Below, piece after piece: positions 51,701-61,601 of a DNA stretch of 64,000 nt (positions are counted from its first letter, which is position 1; each line of letters opens with the position of its first letter). The stretch comes from Malus domestica (lineage: Eukaryota > Streptophyta > Magnoliopsida > Rosales > Rosaceae). The notes under the pieces were generated by a model that saw only the letters and a program-made list of their open reading frames with translations, was not told the origin of the DNA and did not search any database. The position numbers and the translations under genes are program-made. The DNA lies in the NCBI RefSeq assembly GCF_042453785.1, contig NC_091674.1, positions 10,532,001-10,596,000 of the forward strand, given 5' to 3'.

Positions 51701-53383
51701 TCCTTTGTATTAGGTATCAATCAAATACAAAGAAGACAGTCACAGAGATTCAGTTCTCGGGCTTGCTTGGAATAAGGAGTACAGGTTTGTACTCTTCTAG
51801 AGTTTTGTACTACCTATTGTTGCTTCAGTGGAAGGTTCATAAACTTATCTTGTCTTTTCCTATAAACAGAAATATACTTGCTAGTGCAAGTGCTGACAAA
51901 CAAGTTAAGATTTGGGATGTGGCTACCGGAAAATGTAATATTACCATGGAGCACCATACAGACAAGGCAAGAATTTAGACAGGATTGATTTTCTATGCTC
52001 TAACCTGAAATCAAATTTTCAATGGCATGCTATAGAACAAATGCAATCCTGAGATCTTCATTTTAAGGAGTTACTTTTCCTTTCAAATTTTTTCATTAAC
52101 CATCTTCATACTATTTTTACAGGTTCAGGCAGTTGCATGGAATCATTTTGCCCCGCAAGTTCTTCTCAGTGGTTCTTTTGATCATACAGTAGTCTTGGTA
52201 TTTAATGTTTTACAAATGTTACTCTGTTGGCATTTATTTGTTATCCTAGAAACTTAAGCGATTGTAAGAAACTTATTTGTTTGAAAATTTATTTGACTTG
52301 TGCATTTACAATTGTTATTCATTCCAGAAAGATGGGAGGGTGCCATCACATTCTGGGTATAAGTGGACAGTCACAGCTGATGTAGAAAGCTTAGCATGGG
52401 ATCCACACACTGAGCATTCATTTGTGGTGTGTGCCTTGGCTCTTAAGACAGTCTTTTTTCGTACTTATCACAAAGCGTTTGCTTTTTGTTTATCCCCTTT
52501 CGTGTTATTTGTTAATATGTGGAAACAGTTGCTCTCTGGCTAAATGAGAATTATCGTTTATTGATCATTACATTTTGTAAATCCATCCAGGTGAGCCTAG
52601 AAGATGGCACAATCAAAGGGTTTGATATTCGGGCTGCCACATCTGCTCCTACTTCCGAGTCTAAACCGAGTTTTACTCTTCATGCTCATGACAAAGCTGT
52701 TTGCTCAATCTCATATAACCCTGCAGCACCTAATGTACAGTCCTCTTTTTCTTCTCAATTTGGCGTACTTTTTTGTATCGCCAAGTTATGTGTAATCTCA
52801 CCTTTGTGCCTTCTTTTTTTTTGTGTCCCAGCTTCTTGCAACTGGATCCACAGATAAAATGGTATGAAGTGTTTCTCACTACCTGCACACTGGCATACCT
52901 GGCAGATTGGAATGTTTTGTAATGTATCCACTACCATTTGTTACAGGTAAAGCTTTGGGATTTGTCAAACAACCAACCTTCATGCATTTCATCCAGGAAT
53001 CCTAAAGCAGTAAGTGATTGATCATAGTTCATCATTTTAATGCAACAAGTTATTCTTCTGTTTCTTCTGTTTAATGCGAGATTGATTGTTGGACTCTGCT
53101 CTGAATGTTGTCAGGGAGCTGTCTTTTCTATTTCGTTTGCGGAAGATAACCCTTTTTTGCTGGCCATAGGAGGCTCAAAAGGGAAACTGGAAGTGAGCTG
53201 TCTTTCTGTATCTTGTTTATCGTTGCACTTTTTGAAAGGTGGCTTTTCAATGGTGTATCACGACTGCTAATGTAATGGCTGAATTTGCAGGTATGGGATA
53301 CATCATATGATGCTGCGGTTGCCCAAAGATTTGGGAGTTACTACAAGAAGAGCAGAACCCAAGCTGGACCTTCATCTGGTTAA
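48744..53383 (+). CDS. PWP1: Periodic tryptophan protein 1 homologue (WD40), 501 aa
   Basis: PWP1 proteins are nucleolar WD40 factors needed for pre-rRNA processing and rDNA chromatin in yeast and animals. Sixteen exons join in frame: 48744-48862, 49277-49476, 50218-50303, 50412-50507, 50589-50712, 51392-51453, 51551-51619, 51714-51784, 51870-51966, 52123-52197, 52328-52426, 52591-52734, 52832-52861, 52947-53009, 53115-53192, 53291-53383. The start MISAISWVPKGVSK is the PWP1 N-terminal signature. Acidic tracts follow (SEDDDGEMDVE, EDSEDSDD). A basic loop EKKKKKGKK precedes the WD40 propeller, with blades ending SIEIWD, VKIWD, VKLWD and LEVWD. The length equals that of human PWP1. Two introns (50508-50588 and 51967-52122) start with GC rather than GT. 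Introns 2 and 5 contain internal duplications. Confidence 0.95.
49690..50145. repeat. Tandem duplication inside PWP1 intron 2
   Basis: Two segments occur twice in the same order: GAACTTGAAGCATTG(T/A)TGAAG with GTTACTGACTAGTAATTTGA (about 49741-49785 and 50097-50142), and GGAA-GGAGG-ACCTTGCATGTGCTTATAAG with TATGGTGGAACCTCAAC (about 49816-49893 and 49980-50075). The pattern suggests one duplication with later loss. Confidence 0.75.
50719..51320. repeat. 300-bp tandem duplication inside PWP1 intron 5
   Basis: Unit 1 (about 50719-51020) and unit 2 (about 51028-51320) share long blocks such as GCATTTTGTTTGAAAC, TATATTTATAGTTAGAAT, AATATCTTCTTCTAATAAAG, TTTAATGACGATTATCTTAT and GAATAGTTGTTTTCCTTGAT. 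Scattered substitutions show it is not very recent. Confidence 0.85.
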
Positions 53384-54020
53384 ACCAGAAGACGATAGAG
53401 GAGTAATTTTCTCCCCTTTCTAAACTTTAGAGCTTCTTCTAAGGACAAGTAGCATTGCCTTGTAGAGGTCTCGCAGTTTTGGAATACCCCATCACAGCCT
53501 TGGGTGTATGATCGGCGTAAGCAGAGGTGGTTTTGTTTACTGGATGAATGTTATGTTAAAAGGGAATATGAATTTTTGAAGTTATATGTTAGAAAGTTTC
53601 AAATTCAATCTTCCTTGTCTGATGAAACTAGTTATACTCTTGGTCTACACGAAATTCGTAATTTTGAGTGGGTTTGGCAACCCATTTTTCTTCTTTTGCG
53701 TACTTCTCTTTATGTTTTTTCCCCCTAGATTATCCTTTGATCTATTCAACTCAAATGCTAAAAATATAAAAATACAAGCAAGTAAAGGGGTGTCTGGAAA
53801 ATCTCTTCCATTTCGAGTGGTTTGGTTGACATTTTTGCACCCAAACTAGTTATACTTATTGAAGGAGATCAATGTGTTTCTTTAAATTAGCACCAAATCA
53901 CGCCTCTCTGATACATATTACAACAAAAGCACATTACACACAACACCCGCATTGAAGAAGCTAAATAAAAACCTGTACAGAGCGAGCATCGTTCAGGTCG
54001 CATAATAATACGACATCATG
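53384..54020. other. Convergent 3' ends of PWP1 (+) and the HAD hydrolase (-)
   Basis: Both neighbouring genes end toward this stretch, so it should hold both 3' UTRs and their polyadenylation sites. No further gene is seen. Confidence 0.5.
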
Positions 54021-57000
54021 TTAAACATGGACCCCTACCCTCTGAGCCACCTGCATCAGCAGCACAAAACTAATTAGTTTACGCAAAGTCAATTACGTGC
54101 AATTTTTGGGTGATTAAAGCTTCAACATACAAGCTTCAACAAAAGAAAATTCAAAGAACTTAGCAAAGAAGGCTTTGGTGTATTTAACACAATACGTTGA
54201 AATGAAGGAAAGCTTATTTATTGATATCCCCGATAAGCTACAAATATGTACATATACATGAGTCAAAATAAACACACAAGAGGGAGCCTTCACAAAGGTT
54301 GCTTAGGAGAAGTCTCAGCAGTCGGTAGAGCCCCAGAAAGAGAAGGCACCGGAGGGGGATCATTTGGAGCCTCAGTACTGGACAGAACCCTAGAAGGAGG
54401 CATCAGAGGTTGATCATTTGGAGCTTCATTACGCGGTATAGCCCCAGAAGACGAAGGCAATAAATGCCTTTGGAACAAACCCACAAATCTCTGATGATCA
54501 AGTAAAACCTGACCATCAGTTTCCTTCATCTGGTCAAGCTTCCTCTTCATGTTTGTAGCATAGTCATGTGCGAGCCGGTGCAACTGTTTATTCTCATGCT
54601 TGAGCCCTCTAATCTCCTGTTTGAGACTCATCACTTCAGCCGCCAATGATTCAACTTGGCGGGTTCGAGCAAATAGGCGTTGGGCCATATTAGACACAGA
54701 ACCTGCACACTGAACACTGAGAGCCAGCGAATCCTTAACAGCTAACTCATCAGACCGTTTGGAAAGTAGTCTGTTATCTTTGGGAGTGAGAAGGTTCCTG
54801 GCCACCACCGCAGCGGTCATATCATTCTTCATCACGGAATCCCCAACGGTAAGAGGACCAGTAGGGGAGACGAAGGATGGGCGCCATATGTTGTCTGGAG
54901 AAGGCGGGGCTGCCTCTTCAACAAGGTTCAAGTCAAAACGACGGTCGGAGGGGCCAGACATTTTCAAAGGTGTTGAAGAGAGAAGAGATCGGACAAATCA
55001 AGATCTTAGAAGTGCAAGAATGAAGCTTCTACTGGTGGAGATTCAAGTGTGCTTTGGAACTTAATGCCAGCCCTTATAAAAATCTGCACTCGACGGAGCT
55101 TCAGAAATCGAAGAGGCGCCTGCTCAGAAATCGAAGAGGCGTTTGCTTTCTCAAAAGTTGGGCTGCTCAAAGACCACGAAGGCTGATCTCAGAAATCGAA
55201 GAGGCGCTCGCTTTCTCAAAAGCTGGGCTCCCCAGAGACCACGAGGGCCGATCGCAGAAATCGAAGAGGCACCTACTTTTCCAGCCTTGTCAGCACCTGT
55301 CACACGCACACTCAGCTTTGCGGAAATTATGGGCATTCTGTCAAAGACTTCTGGGGAAGTAGAAAACACATGAATCTTACTGTTCAATCACCCACTTCCC
55401 ACACGCAACAATAGCTCATGGGTACCACAGAAAACTTTGCCAAAGTTCTTTGCCAAAGTTGAGCACGTGAAGCTTGCAGCTCCCACTACATCGCTCTGAC
55501 CAAGAAGGGTAAAAGAATAGCAAAGAAACAACACTAACAAAGTTTAGACCCATAAATTTTGAAGGTCTAGCTACCATATTATTACCCACAAGGGTAAAGG
55601 AACAGTACCACTGCTGGATAATTGGAAAGTCCCTGTGTGTCAACCTCTGTGCTTCGTGGCAAGGTAGACTAGCAAACATGCCCAACCTTTACTCATATTC
55701 GAGAAAACACTCCCAATAAGATTGCTTGCTCCAAAATCGAAGAGGCACCGTCCTCTGAATCTCGAGAGCCAGACTCCCAACATGACTACTTTCTTAAAAA
55801 TCGAAGAGAGGGTAAAGGAACAGTACCATTGCTGGATAATTGGAAAGTCCCTGTGTGTCAACCTCTGTGCTTCGTGGCAAGGTAGACTAGCAAACATGCC
55901 CAACATTTACTCACATTCGAGAAAACACTCCCAACAAGATTGCTTGCTCCAAAATCGAAGAGGCACCGCCCTCCGAATCTCGAGAGCCAGACTCCCAACA
56001 TGATTACTTTCTCAAAAATCGAAGAGACACTGCTCCCCGAATCTTCGAGAGCCAGACCCCCAGCATGATTGCTTTCTCAAAAATCGATGAGGCATCGTTC
56101 TCCGAATCAATCGAAGAGGCGCTCGCTTTCTCAAAAGCTGGGCTGCTCAGAGACCACGAGGGCCGATCTCAGAAATCGAAGAGGCACCTACTTTTCTAGC
56201 CTTGTCAGCACCTGTCACACGAACACTCAGCTTTGCAGAAATTATGGGCATTCTGTCGAAGACTTCTGGTGAAGTAGAAAGCACATGAATCTTACTGTTC
56301 AATCACCCACTTCCCACACGCAACAATAGCTCATGGGTACCACAGATAACTTTGCCAAAGTTCTCTGCCAAAGTTGAGCACGTGAAGCTTGCAGCTCCCA
56401 CTACATCGCTCTGACCAAGAAAGGTGAAAGAATAGCAAAGAAACAGCACTAACAAAGTTTAGACACATAAATTTTGAAGGTCTAGCTACCATATTATTAC
56501 CCACAAGGGTAAAGGAACAGTACCACTGCTGGATAATTGGAAAGTCCCTGTGTGTCAACCTCTGTGCTTCGTGGCAAGGTAGACTAGCAAACATGCCCAA
56601 CCTTTACTCACATTCGAGAAAACACTCCCAACAAGATTGCTTGCTCCAAAATCGAAGAGGCACCGTCCTCCGAATCTCGAGAGCCAGACTCCCAACATGA
56701 CTACTTTCTCAAAATCGAAGAGAGGGTAAAGGAACAGTACCATTGCTGGATAATTGGAAAGTCCCTGTGTGTCAACCTTTGTGCTTCGTGGCAAGGTAGA
56801 CTAGCAAACATGCCCAACCTTTACTCACATTCGAGACAACACTCCCAACAAGATTGCTTGCTCCAAAATCGAAGAGGCACTGCCATCCGAATCTCGAGAG
56901 CCAGACTCCCAACATGATTACTTCCTCAAAAATCGAAGAGACACTGCTCTCCGAATCTCGAGAGTCAGACCCCCAGCATGATTGCTTTCTCAAAAATCGA

Positions 57001-59625
57001 AGAGGCATCGTTCTCCGAATCTCGAGAGCCAGATACCACAGACCACTTTTTCAAAGTGCTCTGACAGAGTTAAAACATGTGAAACTGGCAGCTCCCACTA
57101 CCATGCTATGACCAAGCAGGGTAAAGGAATAGCAGTACTACTTGTTAGGGAGACTCCTATATATGTCGACCCCCATCCCCAACGGACAGGCAGACCTGCA
57201 AAAATGCTCAACCCTTCATCATATCTGAGAGGGCACTCCCAACGAAGCCTTTCGAAATATTCAGCTTTCTTTCCCCCCGATAATACCTCTGCAAACAAGC
57301 TATACTAGAGCAAGAATATCTCATATCATCAGGGTTAAAAGCAAGAGTATCCCATATCATGCTTTTTCCCTGTCTTTTCCTTTGGCCTTGTTTTTACCTG
57401 CAAGACAAGGAGAAAGAGAGCAATCAGTCAGCACTTGGAATCAAGCTTCCAGCCAGGATCTGACTGCCTGGAACCCCTTACCTGATTACTTACCTGGCAT
57501 GGCAAGTGCGAAGGATACAAGGAAGCATGTGGAGACAAGCGTAACAGCACACGTGCCGATACATCCATTACTCTGTCAAAAGCAAAAGTATCCCATATCA
57601 GCAGGGTGGAACGTACTCTAGATTTGATGGACTTGTTTTGACCCTCAAATTCTTCAGTCGGCCTTATACTCTGGAGGAAACCAGAAAACCCTCCAGCTCA
57701 GTTCAAGAATAAGCCTGTGGAAAGTTACTTCTTCAAAAGCAAAAGTATCTCATATCATCTCTTCTCATTTTTCTTCTCTTTATCCTTCATGCTGCTGCAA
57801 GATGGGGAGAAGGTGAACAATCAGTCGGAGCTCTGATTGCTTACCTTGTCTGTCACCTCTTTCAGCAGACCCCCTAGCTCGGCGACTTGGGGGACTCCTA
57901 CTACATGGTTTGTATCGCGCTTGACCAAGCCTGAAACTACAAGTAAGCTTCAAGTGAAATTGATACATTACCTTGTGCATCTCCACCAGTTAAAGATACC
58001 ACCCCTGGATGGAGGAAGAGTACTTCCAGAGAAGATGCCACATCTACCTATGAGACAGATAAGGCAAGTCAAGACGACTCCACACTCCGATACTTAGAAG
58101 TTTCGTGATTACGAGATCATTCTCCCACAATATTTCCTAATGTCATTTGTACTAAATCATTCACTTGTACTCACTAAAGGAGAGCTTGAACCTATGTACT
58201 TGTGTAAACCCTTCACAATTAATGAGAACTCTTCTATTCCGTGGACGTAGCCAATATGGGTGAACCACGCACATCTTGTGTTTGCTTTCCTATCTCTATC
58301 CATTTATATATTTATCCACACTAATGACCGGAGCAATCTAGCGAAAATCACAAAAAGCGACCGTTTTAGCTACCTAGGATCTATCTTGCAAGAGAACGGA
58401 GAATTAGATGGAGATCTCAACCATAGAATACGAGCTGGATGGATGAAGTGTAAGAATGCATCCGGCGTGTTGTGTGACCGTCGTAGGCCACTGAAGCTCA
58501 AGGGAAAATTTTATAGGACGGCAATAAGGCCAGCGATGTTGTATGGCACAGAATGTTGGGCGGTGAAGCATCAACACGTACACAAAATGGGTGTAGCGGA
58601 GATGAGGATGCTTCGTGGGATGTGTGGGCACACGAGAAAGGATAAGATTGGGAATGAGGATATCCGAGGTAAAGTAGGAGTAGCCGAAATTGTAGGAAAG
58701 ATTAGAGAAAATCGGCTCCGGTGATTTGGACATGTGCAAAGAAGGCCGAATGACGCTCCGGTTCGAAGATGTGACTACTGGACAGAGGTTCAGGGCCGAA
58801 GGGGTAGAGGAAGACCTAGGAAAACTTTGGAAGAGACTCTAAGAAAAGACTTAGAGTACTTGGATCTAACGGAGGACATGACACAAAACCGAGCGCAATG
58901 GCGTTCTAGGATTCATATAGCCGACCCCACTTAGTGGGAAAAGGCTTTGTTGTTGTTGTTGTTGTTGTAGAAAAGATACGCATAAAATACATGTAGAGAC
59001 TACATTATACAGCATAACACCCTTGCCTACAAATTTCCTTCGCATAAAAAGACTTATGACGGGGACGTACCTCCTTGAAGGAGTGAACATCACTTCCCCA
59101 AAGCCAAGCATCACAGCCTGCATCTCTAGCACCCCATATATCATTCCTACGATCATCACCTACGTGCACAGCATCCTCAGGTTTTACTCCCAATAACTCA
59201 CAAGCTTTAAGAAATATTGTTGGATTTGGCTTCTCTGCTTCAACCTGTTCATATGAAATATTCATAGCATCAGCAATGACCCAACGATACCAACAACAGA
59301 GCTATTTTGTCATCAGACCAACGGATTATGTGGAGAACAAAAAAACATTTAAAAAAAAAAAAAATCTTTTTGTATGTATATATACAAATATGGAATTCTC
59401 AAAAATCCCATTTAGCTTTTGCGTTCCCTTTTTGTGTCAGTCGGAGGGTGGGAGTTAAACAAGGACAGTATCACCTTCTTTCATAATTACTGCAAAATAA
59501 AGACTAATTTTGTTGGACTCAACTTCTTAGTTTCTGAACGATGGATGATATGGACAACCAATCACCTAATTCAAGAACCATGCTTACTGCAGAAGATTCT
59601 AGAATTTGCGCCTGTGTGTGTATGC

Positions 59626-59668
<43 letters not shown>

Positions 59669-61601
59669 GCATACTGCAGAAAGATACTAAGCAATTCACT
59701 TACTTCAGCTGACACTGCTATTGCATCAAACCATTGTTCACAATGTAGAGCATGTAAAACAGGTCTTAATCGGGTATCAAAATTTGACACAACAGCTACT
59801 TTGACACCTGCTTTCCTCAGAGCTTTAAACACTCTCTCAGCATCAGGATCACAGAGGTGCCAAGCCTATGAGAAAACACAGAAGTATATTATAAACCCAC
59901 TTCACGCCTATATATTGCTACACAGAAAATGGTACTTAAAAATTACCCAACCTTGTCAGTCGTATAGTAGTTATAAAGCTCTTCAAAGTACTGAGAATCT
60001 GAGCAGCCAGTGGAAGAACTGACTATATATTGCCAGAAGGGTCTCCCATCATTTACATATCTACAACGCAAAGAGGAAACACACACTTTAAAGATAAAAG
60101 AGAAAATCAGAGAATTCACTCCAAACATGGCAGGCTTACTGCTAAACTTCTGTATTTAATGAATGAGATTAAAGGGGACACTGAAAAGAAACAGAAAGAA
60201 AGGATTCACTTCTACTTAACCAACCCCATTGAAAACACAATGGCTAGACGGGGGAAAGCTCTATGCTAAACTTTAGGGGACTGTCAATATATTTCCCAAA
60301 ATACAATAAGAAGCCACAAGACCATTAGATTGTTAGATCTTTTCCAGTCAATACTCGGTTATGAAAAAAGAAGTGAGTTGATTGCATGCAGCATCAAATC
60401 TCTACCGATAAACTTTAGAACACAGAGGCTATGAATTAGCTTCCTAGCCAGCTTCCAAAATGCCAAATAATAGCTATTACAGGCAAAAATTGATGTAAAC
60501 ATTTTCAATCCCATAAAATGCCAACGAATAAAAAACTAAAGACATAAAACTTACAGTTAAAACGATAGCAAATGGATTAGCAAAAACCATATGTACCCCA
60601 GTATACAAGGGGAAATAGAAACATTGAAAATGAAGATGGGAAGAGACCTGAGACGAGATCTTCCCCAAGGCTGCTCGTAAGCTCGTCTGTATCTGTTTAA
60701 AATCTCGGCCTCTGAGTACTCCACTCCATATTTCTCGCCTATCTTCCTATATATCTATGCAAACAGAAAGAAAAAAAATTCAATATATCAGCAGTCATAG
60801 AGACAGATAATCACGCAAGAAATAAAGAAATCCTAAAACCTGCAAAAAAGCTACAAACGGCAACCAAAATGTAATTTTAAAAGGAAAATTCCCAGGAATC
60901 CAATTCTATCACAAAAAACTCAGAAACTCAATACATGCGTAAATAATCAATATCTATTATCTATAAATATACTCCCACGATTGAAATATGCACAAGAAGT
61001 TCCTGGATTTTTATCATTTATGTATGAACATAACCCAAAACACCAAAACGGAAAATGAAAGAAAGAAAAAATAAGAAAGGACACAAGATCCAAGAACTTC
61101 TATGCAGTTACACACAAACCCAGAAACCCAAAAGTTCAATTCATATACATACAAACCCAGAAACCTAAAGGTTCATTACAATTTACATGCATAGATAGAA
61201 AAATTGAGAAATGAAAATGTGGGTGTGCATGTAAAGCGTTAGAGAGAGAGAGAAAGAGAGAGGACCTGAGCCATTGGTTGGGAAGGAACAACAAGGGTAC
61301 CAACAGCATCAACAAGCAAAGCCTTGTGAGTGATTTCACCGTACAAAGACCTCCTATAATCTTCGTAATCTTTCACACCCAATATCTCCAACCCCATGTG
61401 CGGTGGCCTCGACCCAATGATCCCGGACTCTGGCTGCTGCGCCACCGCAAAGGTGGAATACGGCGACGTCAACCCGGCTCCACCGCCCCGGTCAACCCGA
61501 ACCGGTCGCTTGAGGCCATTGGAGCAAGACCCAGATCCCAAAATTGGTGCTTTTGTTGTGAGAAGCCTAAAGAAGTTTGTTCTGGTTGCCATTAACGCCA
61601 T
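54021..61601 (-). CDS. HAD-superfamily hydrolase (HDHD3-like), organelle-targeted, 305 aa
   Basis: A haloacid-dehalogenase-like hydrolase close to Arabidopsis At2g41250 and human HDHD3; the substrate is unknown. Six exons (minus): 61601-61266, 60754-60648, 60060-59952, 59865-59704, 59244-59071 and 54050-54021. The last encodes only VAQRVGVHV and the stop. It fits because the family normally ends in a VAxRIGVxV-like tail, it follows a good acceptor (CTGATGCAG) and keeps the phase. HAD motifs are present: motif I DAVGT with nucleophile D98, motif II VVSNFD (S211), motif III lysine K243 in EAEKPNP, and motif IV GDD (267-269). Motif I has Val100 where the classic second Asp would be, as in plant relatives I remember. 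The N-terminus (MALMATRTNFFRLLTTKAP) is basic and Ser/Thr-rich, like a plastid or mitochondrial transit peptide. The last intron is 5,020 bp and filled with transposon sequence. Confidence 0.92.
54290..54967 (-). CDS. Transposon-borne coiled-coil protein, 225 aa, function unknown
   Basis: An intact frame starting MKMSGPSDRRFDLNLVEE. A Pro-rich N-terminal part (residues about 15-45) is followed by a polar region with LLTPKDNRLLSKRSDELAVK and then a coiled coil (about residues 95-165: QVESLAAEVMSLKQEIRGLK). The C-terminal 50 residues are a Pro/Ser-rich imperfect repeat (GAIPRNEAPNDQPLMP, VLSSTEAPNDPPPVPS, GALPTAETSPKQPL). I recognise it as a protein common in apple and pear transposon annotation, not as a characterised enzyme. 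Coiled-coil architecture would suit a gag-like structural role, which is inference. It lies on the same strand as the HAD gene and antisense to the LTR-like sequence at 58.2 kb. No promoter can be named. Confidence 0.6.
   Translation of the reverse strand: MKMSGPSDRRFDLNLVEEAAPPSPDNIWRPSFVSPTGPLTVGDSVMKNDMTAAVVARNLLTPKDNRLLSKRSDELAVKDSLALSVQCAGSVSNMAQRLFARTRQVESLAAEVMSLKQEIRGLKHENKQLHRLAHDYATNMKRKLDQMKETDGQVLLDHQRFVGLFQRHLLPSSSGAIPRNEAPNDQPLMPPSRVLSSTEAPNDPPPVPSLSGALPTAETSPKQPL
55201..57030. repeat. Two 915-bp tandem units, each with two 217-bp subunits
   Basis: A 915-bp unit is repeated directly: GAGGCGCTCGCTTTCTC is at 55201 and again at 56116, and GGGTAAAGGAACAGTACCA at 55592 and 56507. 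Inside each unit a 217-218 bp subunit (GGGTAAAGGAACAGTACCA onward, ending AATCGAAGAG) occurs twice, starting at 55592, 55810, 56507 and 56724. AAAATCGAAGAGGCA is also scattered between. The minus-strand frames beginning MGMFASLPCHEAQRL are products of these repeats and not genes. Confidence 0.92.
58340..58975 (+). pseudogene. 3' end of an RTE-like LINE with a TTG tail
   Basis: The frame reads ITKSDRFSYLGSILQENGEL, then HRIRAGWMKCKNASGVLCDR, LYGTECWAVKHQHVHKMGVAE, an in-frame TGA at 58722-58724, and FGHVQRRPNDAPVRRCDYWT with GRRGRGRPRKTLEETLRKDL. This is the C-terminal part of a non-LTR reverse transcriptase protein, beyond the catalytic centre. Just past the stop come CACTTAGTGGGAAAAGGC and a TTG repeat (58948-58968), a 3' tail typical of plant RTE-clade LINEs. 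The 5' part is missing, as is usual for 5'-truncated LINE copies. It lies in the last HAD intron, right of the LARD-like block. Confidence 0.85.
59627..59664. repeat. GA microsatellite in a HAD intron
   Basis: An uninterrupted GA run of about 19 units in the intron between HAD exons 4 and 5. Confidence 0.95.

Larger units (their letters stand above)
54100..58340. mobile_element. Repeat-rich retroelement (LARD-like) in the HAD intron
   Basis: The block between the last two HAD exons carries a 225-codon gag-like reading frame on the minus strand, a 1.9 kb duplicated region, and at 58140-58340 plus-strand sequence that looks like an LTR end (AATTAATGAGAACTCTTCTA, then CGTGGACGTAGCCAATATGG and GAACCACGCACATCTTGTG). 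The latter is a widespread plant retroelement phrase. No protease, reverse transcriptase or integrase is present, so it would be non-autonomous. I could not identify two matching LTRs or a target duplication, so the limits and the class are approximate. Confidence 0.6.

Noticed and set aside
55416..56794. Several minus-strand frames starting MGMFASLPCHEAQRL
   Set aside because: They are four readings of the same 217-bp repeat and end at repeat junctions. They do not resemble any protein family.
58975..59071. HAD protein ending about 20 residues into the last intron (stop at 59005)
   Set aside because: The donor GAG|GTACGT is strong, the extra residues do not fit the family, and a matching terminal exon exists at 54021-54050.
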